This document shows, in pieces, positions 16,273 to 23,670 of a DNA stretch of 43,863 nucleotides (positions within the stretch are counted from its first letter, which is position 1; every line of letters starts with the position of its first letter). Under the pieces are notes generated by a model that made no database searches, was not told where the DNA came from, and saw only the letters and a list, made by a program, of their open reading frames with translations. Made by a program: the position numbers and the translations under genes. The stretch comes from a virus: the IMG/VR virus record IMGVR_UViG_3300028597_000028, positions 1-43,863 of that record; one strand, 5' to 3'.

Positions 16273-16752
16273 ATGTCGGACTCGAATCAGGAGCCCCAGG
16301 AAGGCCCCGAAGAGGAGTACGGACTGGTGTCCATACCCTTCTCGGACCTGGCCGATCGCTTCGGCCTCGTGCCCCAGGAGGACCCCGAGACCGGACGCGT
16401 TTTCTTCCTGTGGGACTCGATGTTCCAGCGGAACGAGGAGGGGCAGCCGCTGCCCGCGTACACCGTCCAGGAGACCGCCAAGGTCTTCTTCGGCCGGGGT
16501 CCGGACTGGCTGCGGTGGCGCTACCGCCCGGCCAACAACTACCCCGAGGGGTACTTCGTTCTCGGGGGAACGATCTTGGAGCCGAAGCGCACCAAGAAGG
16601 GCAACCGCTACTACACGCTCGCGGACATCGAGCGGATGGCGCACGCCCTTGCCCAGAACCACGCCATCGACGGCGAACAGCTCTCGGTCATCATTCAGCT
16701 CGTGCTGCTCCAGGCGAGGGTGCACCGGGTGATCAAGGACGTCCCGCTCTGA
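16273..16752 (+). CDS. MerR-like helix-turn-helix protein
   Basis: The ATG at 16273 follows AGGAGG (16263-16268). The 159-residue product has an acidic N-terminus (QEPQEGPEEEYGLV) and a MerR-like segment. YTVQETAKVFFGRGPDWLRWRYRP would be the helix-turn-helix, followed after a wing by NRYYTLADIERMAHALAQN, a typical second half of such domains (about residues 60-135). It has no effector-binding domain. It is probably a DNA-binding regulator or a recombination-directionality-type protein; without an integrase nearby, regulator is preferred. Confidence 0.6.
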   Translation: MSDSNQEPQEGPEEEYGLVSIPFSDLADRFGLVPQEDPETGRVFFLWDSMFQRNEEGQPLPAYTVQETAKVFFGRGPDWLRWRYRPANNYPEGYFVLGGTILEPKRTKKGNRYYTLADIERMAHALAQNHAIDGEQLSVIIQLVLLQARVHRVIKDVPL

Positions 16753-16775
16753 GGCGGGACAGGAGGGGGAGACCC

Positions 16776-16988
16776 ATGGGAAAGAAGGACGACAAGGACC
16801 CGTTCGGTCCGCCGCGTCGGCAGGACCCGTACGTGTCCGGCTACCGGGGCGGCGGGGACCCCAGTCAGACCGGCCAGAGCGACCAGGGCAAGGAGGGGTG
16901 CGGTGAGGCGACGGCCAAGATGGCCATCGGCATCACCACGGCGTTCCTCCTGGCCCGGCTCGCCCTGCGCAGCCTGAAGAGCCGCTAG
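16776..16988 (+). CDS. Small protein with C-terminal membrane segment
   Basis: The ATG at 16776 follows AGGAGGGGG. The 70-residue product has a hydrophilic, Gly/Asp/Pro-rich first half (GKKDDKDPFGPPRRQDPYVSG) and one hydrophobic segment near the end (MAIGITTAFLLARLAL, ~50-65), then basic residues (RSLKSR). This suits a single-pass, tail-anchored membrane protein. The stop codon overlaps the next gene's ribosome-binding site. Function is unknown. Confidence 0.6.
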   Translation: MGKKDDKDPFGPPRRQDPYVSGYRGGGDPSQTGQSDQGKEGCGEATAKMAIGITTAFLLARLALRSLKSR

Positions 16989-16996
16989 GAGGATTC

Positions 16997-17866
16997 GTGC
17001 TGCTGCTTGTCGACGGCAACAATCTGTGGATGCGCGCCTGGCATGCAACGCGGCACGAGGCCATGACGGCCGGGGACGAGTCGACTGCGTCCCTGGTCGT
17101 CTTCACGAATACCCTGCTTCGGCACATCCGCGAGGAGAAGCCGGACCGGGTGGCCGTGTGCTGGGACGGCGGCAAGTCGGTCTACCGGACCCGCTTGTTG
17201 CCGTCCTACAAGGCCAACCGCACCGCCGGGACCTCGGACCGGGCCAAGCGGGAACGCAGGCTCGTCAAGGAGTTCCTGTCCCTCGCGGGCGTCTTCCACG
17301 TGGAGCGACCGGGGGTGGAGGCGGATGACCTGATCGCGAAGTACTGGCACGACGCCGAGGAGGACGTCGTCCTCGTCTCCGAGGACAAGGACTTCCTTCA
17401 GCTCGTCGGCGTGACTCCTCAGGGCCACGACTGCACCGTGCTCCGCAGCACTGGAGAGCGGTGGGACGTGAGCCAGGTCGTCACGAAGATGGGGGCCGCC
17501 CCGATGGCCCTGCCGTACGTCATGGCCCTCACGGGGGACGACTCGGACAACGTTCCGGGTGTGCCCGGGATCGGCCCCAAGACCGCCGTACAGCTCCTCG
17601 GGCAGTCTGGGTGGATATTCGATGCCATCGACCACCCGGAGGTCCGTCAGAGGGCCCCTCAGGTCAAGCTGAGCTATGTCCTGGTGAACCTGCGACTGCC
17701 CTTGCCGGGCCTGGAGTTGCCCGCTCCGCCGCTCTTCGCGCCGACGGTCCGCGATAGTGCCCTTTACGACGAACTGCTCTCGTTTCTGGAGCAGTACCGA
17801 ATGAAAGGGTTGATCGCGCGGGCGCTTTCCGGGACGCTTTGGGTCGATGGTTCGCCGGACGACTGA
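16997..17866 (+). CDS. 5'-3' exonuclease / flap endonuclease (T5 D15-like)
   Basis: A GTG start at 16997 is preceded by TAGGAGG, which includes the previous stop. The 289-residue protein matches the PIN/FEN family. It has LLLVDGNNLWMRAW at the N-terminus (first metal Asp), YKANR (helical arch), VEADDLIAKY and VSEDKDFLQLV (metal-binding acids). The helix-3-turn-helix is GDDSDNVPGVPGIGPKTAVQLL. All expected acidic residues appear present. It removes RNA primers or 5' flaps during phage replication, or degrades DNA 5'-3'. Codon use is less CGC-biased than the flanking single-gene units. A terminator follows at 17876. Confidence 0.88.
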   Translation: MLLLVDGNNLWMRAWHATRHEAMTAGDESTASLVVFTNTLLRHIREEKPDRVAVCWDGGKSVYRTRLLPSYKANRTAGTSDRAKRERRLVKEFLSLAGVFHVERPGVEADDLIAKYWHDAEEDVVLVSEDKDFLQLVGVTPQGHDCTVLRSTGERWDVSQVVTKMGAAPMALPYVMALTGDDSDNVPGVPGIGPKTAVQLLGQSGWIFDAIDHPEVRQRAPQVKLSYVLVNLRLPLPGLELPAPPLFAPTVRDSALYDELLSFLEQYRMKGLIARALSGTLWVDGSPDD

Positions 17867-17875
17867 AGGGTGTCA

Positions 17876-17903
17876 GGGGGATCCTGATGCAGGATCAGTC
17901 CCC
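17876..17903 (+). terminator. Hairpin after the exonuclease gene
   Basis: GATCCTG (17880-17886), loop ATG and CAGGATC (17890-17896) form a 7-bp stem that may be extended by GGGG (17876-17879) and CCCC (17900-17903). There is no U-run. It lies 10 bp after the stop. Confidence 0.6.
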
Positions 17904-17921
17904 GAGGTCCGTACCGCTTGA

Positions 17922-18029
17922 TACGATCTCAGGGTCTTGAGTTCTCCCCTCGGTCTGTCAGACGAAGAGGCGAGCAGACCTCGTTCTACCCGCCCCGCCT
18001 TAGCCGACCTTCGGTGGGGCGGGCTTTTT
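17922..18029 (+). ncRNA. Possible ~95-nt small RNA or leader with attenuator
   Basis: A -10-like TACGAT (17922-17927) sits in TTGATACGAT, followed by AGGGTCTTG as at 15283. Transcription from ~17934 would pass GGTCTG...CAGACC pairing and end at the U-rich terminator at 17989-18029. The terminator lies only 19 nt before the next gene's start, so a regulated leader is equally possible. Confidence 0.35.
17989..18029 (+). terminator. Intrinsic terminator or attenuator before the 18048 gene
   Basis: CCCGCCCC (17989-17996) pairs with GGGGCGGG (18016-18023), followed by C and TTTTT (18025-18029). It is close to the following ribosome-binding site (GGGGGAGGG) and may attenuate the replication operon. 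Confidence 0.7.
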
Positions 18030-18034
18030 AAAAA
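18025..18034. repeat. TTTTTAAAAA palindrome after terminator
   Basis: A third copy of the 10-bp A/T palindrome, again directly after a GC-rich hairpin as at 13161. Confidence 0.5.
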
Positions 18035-18047
18035 TGGGGGAGGGACC

Positions 18048-18434
18048 TTGGAGACATCCCGTCGTAAGTCCGGGTCGGCCATGTCCGACCGGCAGATGGC
18101 GCGAGCGGCAGTGGACGGCCGACTCATCACCTTCATCCAGGAGCTGCGAGCCTCCTACGCTGAGCAGGACCGGTCCATTTCCGGATTCCTCGTCGGCGCG
18201 GACGACTACCACTGGATGATCGTCCCCGAGGAATTCTCCAACCCGGAGCAGGACCTTCCCGTGGTCCTCGTTCACAAGTCCTGCCCATTTGTGATGATCT
18301 CCCCGAGCACTCGTCTGTCCGGTCGGCCGAAGTCCTTCCGGACGAAGGTCGGCGAGATCGGACGAGGCTTCTGGGAGCACTGCAAGCAGGCGCATCTCGG
18401 CTACACCGCTACTACCCCGCAGGAGATGAAGTGA
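18048..18434 (+). CDS. Unknown 128-residue protein starting the replication operon
   Basis: The chosen start is TTG at 18048, four bases after GGGGGAGGG; an ATG at 18081 is possible but lacks a ribosome-binding site. The product begins METSRRKSGS. It has a helical part (DRQMARAAVDGRLITFIQELRA) and a beta-rich part (ISGFLVGADDYHWMIVP; VVLVHKSCPFVMI), and ends with an FWEHCKQAHLG helix. No family is recognised. Its stop overlaps the next start (GTGA), linking it to the helicase-loader operon. Confidence 0.7.
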   Translation: METSRRKSGSAMSDRQMARAAVDGRLITFIQELRASYAEQDRSISGFLVGADDYHWMIVPEEFSNPEQDLPVVLVHKSCPFVMISPSTRLSGRPKSFRTKVGEIGRGFWEHCKQAHLGYTATTPQEMK

Positions 18435-18856
18435 TCAACTCCGACGCTGACACCCACCGGTCCCGGATGGAGGCCATGCGCAAGCTCCAGGCCCTCCAGC
18501 AGAAGCCCGGCCGCGTGGTGGAGACGGCCCCCGTCATCACGGAGAAGGTCCACGTGACCTCCGTGGCCAGCGCGTCCTACCTCATGAAGGACGACGCCCA
18601 GTGGACGTGGGAGAACCTCCGTGACTACGTCATGGGGCAGATCGAGCAGTATCACGGGCCCCAGCTCCGCAACGCGGTGAAGGAGGCCTCGATCTTCAAG
18701 GGCTTCATGAAGCGCCACGGGACCCAGGCCGTCGCCATCGCCCGCTTCGCCTTCGAGGTGCAGCGCGGCATGTGGCAGCGGGCCCCGATCTCGGTCAACC
18801 GGTTCTGTGCGGGCTCGGACCCGTACTTTGCCGACCCGATCAAGGCCCGACTCTAG
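18431..18856 (+). CDS. Unknown 141-residue protein beside the helicase loader
   Basis: The GTG at 18431 overlaps the previous stop. The product is helical: MEAMRKLQALQQKPGRV, then DDAQWTWENLRDYVMGQIEQYHG, KEASIFKGFMKRHGTQAVAIARFAFEV and RFCAGSDPYFADPI. The central block looks like a small helical partner domain, and its position just before the DnaC-like gene suggests a helicase-loading or replisome accessory role. This is inferred from context only. No known family is recognised. Confidence 0.7.
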   Translation: MINSDADTHRSRMEAMRKLQALQQKPGRVVETAPVITEKVHVTSVASASYLMKDDAQWTWENLRDYVMGQIEQYHGPQLRNAVKEASIFKGFMKRHGTQAVAIARFAFEVQRGMWQRAPISVNRFCAGSDPYFADPIKARL

Positions 18857-18907
18857 TTCCACGGTCCGACCCGCCACGGACCTAAAGAGATCTACAAGGA
18901 GCACGAC

Positions 18908-19753
18908 ATGGAATATCTGCTTCCCGGGTCACCCCGGGGCTGGCTGCTGGAGGAGCCGGACTCGAACCGGCTCCAGCAGCAGCACCCGTCTCTGTGGGGC
19001 GACCCCAAGAAGACCTGCATCACCTGCCAGTTCCACATCGACGGCGAGAAGGCCTTCCGCTGGTGGAACGAGGACCGCTCCGAGATCGTGGAGTGGAAGT
19101 GCCTGTGCATCGCCCAGTGGCTGATGCACCGCTACATGCTCTGCCACGGCATCGGCAAGACGTACCAGCGCCTCGGCTGGGCCGACGCCTCGGCCGTCCC
19201 CGAGGGAACCCAGTACGAGATCCTGACGTATCTGGAGAACGCCTCCTCCTACGTGGAGCGCGCGGTCAACCTGATCCTGCACTCGCCGGACGCCGGGACC
19301 GGCAAGACGCTCATGCTCATGCTCGCGGCCAAGAAGCTGCTGGCCGAGGGATACGACGTCTTCGTGGCCCAGATGAACACCATCGTGGAGATGTACACCT
19401 CCGGCTGGCGGGACAAGGCCGACAAGGACTACTTCGAGCGCCGGATCATGAACTGCGGTGTCCTCGTGGTTGACGACCTCGGCAAGGAGGCGGGGGACAA
19501 GCACATCGAGTTCATCGACCGGCTGCTGGACCGCGTGATCCGGCACCGGACGGCTGCGAGCCTGCCGACCCTGGCCTCCACGAACCTGACGCCCGAGCAG
19601 CTCGACAGCGGCTACGGGAAGTACGTGGCATCCCTCCTGACCGAGACCGCACTCTTCGTGGACACCTCCGGCCCCGACTGGAGGCCGCAGGCCCGGGAGC
19701 GCATGCAGGACGAGATCCGCCGGAACCTGACTCGGCCGCTGGTGATCGCTTGA
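18908..19753 (+). CDS. DnaC-like AAA+ helicase loader
   Basis: The ATG at 18908 follows AAGGAG. The 281-residue protein has an N-terminal Cys motif (CITCQF...WKCLCI, residues ~37-67), possibly a small zinc site. An AAA+ core follows: Walker A SPDAGTGKT (~125-133), Walker B VLVVDDLGKE (~183-192), sensor-type LASTNLT, and a C-terminal Arg-rich helix (RPQARERMQDEIRRN). This is the DnaC/DnaI/IstB arrangement, which loads the replicative helicase on ssDNA. The next gene, overlapping by TTGA, is the DnaB-like helicase, its expected partner. Confidence is high for the AAA+ family and good for the loader role. Confidence 0.82.
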   Translation: MEYLLPGSPRGWLLEEPDSNRLQQQHPSLWGDPKKTCITCQFHIDGEKAFRWWNEDRSEIVEWKCLCIAQWLMHRYMLCHGIGKTYQRLGWADASAVPEGTQYEILTYLENASSYVERAVNLILHSPDAGTGKTLMLMLAAKKLLAEGYDVFVAQMNTIVEMYTSGWRDKADKDYFERRIMNCGVLVVDDLGKEAGDKHIEFIDRLLDRVIRHRTAASLPTLASTNLTPEQLDSGYGKYVASLLTETALFVDTSGPDWRPQARERMQDEIRRNLTRPLVIA

Positions 19754-21063
19754 GCACCTCGCGGAGCGAGGACGTCCTCTACAGCTCTCTCACCGACGTG
19801 GACGCCCTGGAGCAGCTCAACCGGATCGGTCTTCCGCTGGAGTGCATCCCCAACCCCGCCATGCGCGACGTGGTGGGGTGGGCAATCGAGTACTTCGACA
19901 AGAACGGCCAGACCAAGGCTCCGAGCCGGGATGCCCTGCTGGAGACCTGGGGCCAGCTCCTGGAGGACCAGGAGGTCGAACTCCAGGAGGAGGACCTGGA
20001 GCTGGACGACGTCTCCTGGGCCATCGACACCCTGAAGGCCCGGTACGCCGACTGGAAGTTCCAGAGCTGGCAGAAGGAGGCCGCCTCGGCCCTGGCCCAG
20101 TCCTCCACGGCGGAGCGGCTGGCCGTCCTGACGGAGGAGGTCGGCAAGCTCAACGAGATGGTCATGAGCCTCGCCGACAAGACCCAGCAGGTGGAGGGGG
20201 TCGACGGGTTCCAGAGGTCCTTCGCGCAGTACCAGAAGCGCGCGGAGACGGCCCAGCAGCACCGTGGGCTGGCCTTCGGGATCCCCGAGATCGACGCGTA
20301 CACCTACGGCATCCACGAGGGGGAGCTGGCCGTGCTGGCCGCCGGTCCGAAGACCGGCAAGTCGGTGACGATCGCCTACATCCTGCTCCAGGAGTGGAAG
20401 AAGCGTCGGCACACGACGTACTACACGCTGGAGAACTCGGTCGACATGACGTACGACCGGCTGGCCTGCATCCACCTGCACGTCGACCACGACCGGTACC
20501 GCCGGGGCGAGTGCACGGACGACGAGGTGGCCCGGGTGCAGACCTTCCTGAACGAGTTCGGCGAGGACCTGAAGGGGCTCATCCACGTGGTCCAGCCGCA
20601 GCGAGGGGAGCGCACGGTGCAGTGGATGACCCGGCACGCCCGTGCGATAGGGACTGAGTCCCTGCTGATCGACCAGCTCACCTTCATGGAGGCGTCGCAC
20701 CGGTCGCTGCGGGGCCCGGACAAGATCACGGACATCATGCACGACCTGAAGGACGCCATCGGCGGCCGGAACGCGATCCCGTGCATGCTGGCCCACCAGA
20801 TCAACCGCGAGGGCATGCGCGAGGCCAAGAAGAACGGCTGGTTGGAGATGTACATGCTGGCCGAGGGCTCCGAGGTGGAACGTACGGCCGACTGGGTCTT
20901 CGGCCTCTACGCGAGCCCCGACGAGCGGGCCGCGCAGATGATCAAGTGGCAGACCATGGCGACCCGCCGGGGCTCCACGAACATGAACTGGCGGGCGGGC
21001 GTCTGGCGTCCGTGGGTAAACCAGATCGACGCCCTCGAAGAGATCACGGAGCCGCGAGGATGA
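19750..21063 (+). CDS. DnaB-like replicative DNA helicase
   Basis: The start TTG at 19750 overlaps the loader stop (TTGA). The 437-residue protein has a helical N-terminal domain (~1-170) and a RecA-like core: LAFGIPEIDAYTYGI, Walker A AAGPKTGKSVT (~197-207), TTYYTLENS (motif 1a), LLIDQLTFME (Walker B region), PCMLAHQINREG (motif 3), and a C-terminal RRGSTNMNWRAGV. This is the hexameric 5'-3' fork helicase family (DnaB/T4 gp41-like). It is encoded between its loader and the primase, with stop-start overlaps on both sides, so the helicase-primase complex is made from one coupled mRNA. Confidence 0.85.
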   Translation: MSTSRSEDVLYSSLTDVDALEQLNRIGLPLECIPNPAMRDVVGWAIEYFDKNGQTKAPSRDALLETWGQLLEDQEVELQEEDLELDDVSWAIDTLKARYADWKFQSWQKEAASALAQSSTAERLAVLTEEVGKLNEMVMSLADKTQQVEGVDGFQRSFAQYQKRAETAQQHRGLAFGIPEIDAYTYGIHEGELAVLAAGPKTGKSVTIAYILLQEWKKRRHTTYYTLENSVDMTYDRLACIHLHVDHDRYRRGECTDDEVARVQTFLNEFGEDLKGLIHVVQPQRGERTVQWMTRHARAIGTESLLIDQLTFMEASHRSLRGPDKITDIMHDLKDAIGGRNAIPCMLAHQINREGMREAKKNGWLEMYMLAEGSEVERTADWVFGLYASPDERAAQMIKWQTMATRRGSTNMNWRAGVWRPWVNQIDALEEITEPRG

Positions 21064-21410
21064 GCGACCAGGAGAAGAAGCCCGAGGGCGAGCACCCGTG
21101 TGACAACGGGACGTGCAACTGCGACGGCCCGGAGGCGCGGGAGTGCCGGGGAGAGGTCCCGCTCACCCTGGAGTCCATGGGCCTGCTGCCCTTCATGGAG
21201 GGCGAGTCGCTGCGGTGCCCGAAGTGCTCCGCCGTCGGCAGTCAGGTGAACTACCACGAGATGATCATCCTCACGGTGAGTGACGACAAGTTCCCCTGTC
21301 AGGAGTGGGTCGAGAAGAACCTCCTGGGCGGCACCATCACGGAGCACCTGTGCGTCCGGTGCCAGCGGTGCCGGTACGGCTTCCCGATGCGGACGGCGGA
21401 CTCCGGATGA
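21060..21410 (+). CDS. Zinc-ribbon-like 116-residue protein
   Basis: The ATG at 21060 overlaps the helicase stop and the gene ends in an ATGA overlap with the primase. There are two Cys clusters: CDNGTCNCDG near the N-terminus and a CPKC...CVRCQRC four-Cys ribbon (residues ~53-108). It is probably a zinc-binding protein serving the helicase-primase unit or RNA. No exact family is recognised. The overlap with both neighbours makes a shared function likely. Confidence 0.72.
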   Translation: MSDQEKKPEGEHPCDNGTCNCDGPEARECRGEVPLTLESMGLLPFMEGESLRCPKCSAVGSQVNYHEMIILTVSDDKFPCQEWVEKNLLGGTITEHLCVRCQRCRYGFPMRTADSG

Positions 21411-23527
21411 GCTTCTTCGAGGCCGCAATGCTCCCGGACATCCAGAAGCGGGCCCTGTGCGAGGAGCTGCTGAACGAGTTCGGGGCCCGCGTCCGGCGCA
21501 TCAACGACAGCACCGGCGAGATGATCCACGGGTGCCTGGTGGCCCCCGAGCTGCACAAGGACCAGGACCGCAACCCGACGGCGAGCCTCAACTACCAGAA
21601 GCTCACTTACAACTGCCTCCAGGGGGACACCCTGGTCAAGACCCGTGGCGGGGAGTTCCCCATCCGCGAGCTGGCCGGAGGGGTGCATCAACTCCTGGAC
21701 GGCGAGGGTCGGTGGGTGTCGGCTCCGGTCAAGGAGTACGGGGTCGACCGGCTGTACCGGGTCACCCTCTCGCGCAATGGCGTTCGCAAGGAGATCTACG
21801 CGACGGCGGACCACCGGTGGTACATCCGACCCAAGGGTGCCTACGACCAGACCTCTCTGGTCGAGACCACCACCCTGGACCTTCGTCCCCGGCAGAGGAT
21901 CCCCTCGGTGTGGGCCATGACCCGGACCGGCCGGACGATGGTCTCGCCGATCGGGGTGATGCGGGGCTTCGTCTTCGGCGACGGCACCGTGACAGAGCAC
22001 GGCTCGGTGGCCAACTTCTGCGGAGAGAAGGACCAGGCGCTCTTGTCGTGGTTCCCGGGCTTCGAGATCAGGCCGTACGACGGGATCAAGAAGATCACGC
22101 GCGGGCTGCCGCGCTCCTGGAAGCTCCGGCTCCCCGACCTGGACGAGGGTCTGTCGTCGCTGTACGGCTGGCTGGCGGGCTACTTCGCGGCCGATGGATG
22201 CGTGGCCGACGACGGCCACGTCACCCTCTCCTGCGCCAACAGGGAGACTCTGGAGTCGGTCATCGCGATTTGCGACCGGCTCGGGATCGCCACCTACACC
22301 CTGAGCGGTCGGACTCGTCAGGGAAAGGGCGACGGGGAGAGCGAGATCTTCTCCCTGTCGTTCCGGGGATCCACGCTGACACCAGAGTTCTTCCTGATCC
22401 CCGAGCACCGCAGGCGGTACGAGGAGGCTCGGCAGCGGCGGACGTACGAGCGCACCAACTGGTGGGTGGTCTCTGTGGAGGAGACCGACCGTGTGGAGCC
22501 GGTGTACTGCGCCGAGGTGGCTTCCACTCACTCGTTCGTCTTGGCGGACAACGTGCTGACCGGGAACTGCCTCGGCTGCGGGTCGTCCGGCGGTCTGCTC
22601 TGGTTCATCGCCACCTGCCGTGGGGAGACCTCTCAGGTCGCCCGGCAGTGGCTGGAGCAGACGGCGGGGCTCGGGGGCCAGGTCCTCGAACTGGACGCCA
22701 TGCTGCGGTTCCTGGACGCCATCTACGCCAAGCCGGAGAAGCAGCCGATCCCGAGGTACTCCGACCGGATGCTGGAGGCCTGGGCGTACGACCACCCCTA
22801 CTTCGAGGAGGGCCGGGGGATCGGCCCGGTGGCCCGGGAGTACTTCAAGCTGGGCTGGGACCCGAACACCGACCGGGCCGTCTTCCCGCACTTCTGGCAG
22901 GGGGAACTGGTCGGCTGGCAGACCCGGAAGATGCCGCCGGAGTGGCGGTCGGTGGAGTGGACCCCGAGGCCGCCGAAGAAGGACGGCGAGGAGGCCTTCG
23001 ACATCCACTCGGGCCACCCGAAGTCTCCGAAGTACCACTCCAGTCCGGACTTCCCGAAGGACTCCACGATCTACAACTACGACCCCAAGAACCACCCCAC
23101 CGTGGTGGTCGTGGAGTCGATGGCCTCCGTGCTCCGGCACTTCCTGAACATCCACATGTCGGCGACCTTCGGGGCCAAGGTCACCGACCGGCAGGTGAAG
23201 TGGCTCGTCAAGCACGACGTGACGATCCTCTGGATGGACAACGACCTCGCCGGGTGGCGCGCGGTCGAAGGCCGTCCGGCGGAGAGGCCGACCAAGGAGA
23301 ACCCTCAGGGCAAGGAGGAGATTCTCGGGCTGGCCGCGAAGCTCGCGCCGTACACCGAGGTGCTCATCGTGGACTCGCCGTGGCAGCAGGACGCCGGGGA
23401 CCTCCCGGTGGAGGCCGCGAAGGACTTGGTGGCCTCAGCCGTCCCGTGGAGCCTCTGGAGCCGCCCGAGGGTGCTCTACTGCTTCGAGTGCAAGAACAAG
23501 GCCCACGAGGGCCCCTGTTGCCGCTAG
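21407..23527 (+). CDS. DnaG-like primase interrupted by an intein
   Basis: The ATG at 21407 overlaps the previous stop (ATGA); the open frame starting at 21305 is a shadow. The 706-residue precursor is primase residues 1-69, an intein (70-387) and primase residues 388-706, giving a 388-residue mature protein. The joined sequence shows a primase-type zinc motif: HGC...H near residue 41-50, then TYN/CLGCGSSGG. The rest has VVVVESMASVL and ILWMDNDLAGW, the Glu and DxD parts of a Toprim domain. It ends with a second Cys group (CFECKNKAHEGPCC). It makes RNA primers with the DnaB-like helicase. Splicing is needed to rebuild the zinc site, so activity depends on it. Confidence 0.82.
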   Translation: MSFFEAAMLPDIQKRALCEELLNEFGARVRRINDSTGEMIHGCLVAPELHKDQDRNPTASLNYQKLTYNCLQGDTLVKTRGGEFPIRELAGGVHQLLDGEGRWVSAPVKEYGVDRLYRVTLSRNGVRKEIYATADHRWYIRPKGAYDQTSLVETTTLDLRPRQRIPSVWAMTRTGRTMVSPIGVMRGFVFGDGTVTEHGSVANFCGEKDQALLSWFPGFEIRPYDGIKKITRGLPRSWKLRLPDLDEGLSSLYGWLAGYFAADGCVADDGHVTLSCANRETLESVIAICDRLGIATYTLSGRTRQGKGDGESEIFSLSFRGSTLTPEFFLIPEHRRRYEEARQRRTYERTNWWVVSVEETDRVEPVYCAEVASTHSFVLADNVLTGNCLGCGSSGGLLWFIATCRGETSQVARQWLEQTAGLGGQVLELDAMLRFLDAIYAKPEKQPIPRYSDRMLEAWAYDHPYFEEGRGIGPVAREYFKLGWDPNTDRAVFPHFWQGELVGWQTRKMPPEWRSVEWTPRPPKKDGEEAFDIHSGHPKSPKYHSSPDFPKDSTIYNYDPKNHPTVVVVESMASVLRHFLNIHMSATFGAKVTDRQVKWLVKHDVTILWMDNDLAGWRAVEGRPAERPTKENPQGKEEILGLAAKLAPYTEVLIVDSPWQQDAGDLPVEAAKDLVASAVPWSLWSRPRVLYCFECKNKAHEGPCCR
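21614..22567 (+). other. Intein in the primase zinc motif (318 residues)
   Basis: The segment begins CLQGDTLVKT (N-terminal splicing block with Cys1 at 21614). It has ATADHRW (block B, Thr-x-x-His-like) and ends HSFVLADNVLTGN before the extein Cys at 22568. The residue before the last Asn is Gly, not the usual His. Between lie two LAGLIDADG-like pieces (GVMRGFVFGDGTV and LYGWLAGYFAADGCV), indicating a homing endonuclease. Insertion is between Asn69 and the first Cys of CLGCG, the most conserved part of the host protein. It appears full-length and intact. Confidence 0.85.
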
Positions 23528-23535
23528 GAGGCGTC

Positions 23536-23670
23536 ATGCAGAAGTACGGCACCGGCCAGATCCTCACCGAGGACGGCCAGCCGGTCCGAAAGACCGCCAG
23601 CACCCGACCGCTCACCGAGGACGACGTCCAGGAGATCGAGCGCGAGGGCGAGACCGAACCGGAGGAGTAG
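23536..23670 (+). CDS. Unknown 44-residue acidic protein
   Basis: The ATG at 23536 is preceded by TAGGAGG, which includes the primase stop. The product (MQKYGTGQILTEDGQPVRKT...EIEREGETEPEE) is short, charged and probably disordered. Its stop is directly followed by the next ATG (23671), so the two are coupled. Real translation is likely from the strong ribosome-binding site; function is unknown. Confidence 0.55.
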   Translation: MQKYGTGQILTEDGQPVRKTASTRPLTEDDVQEIEREGETEPEE

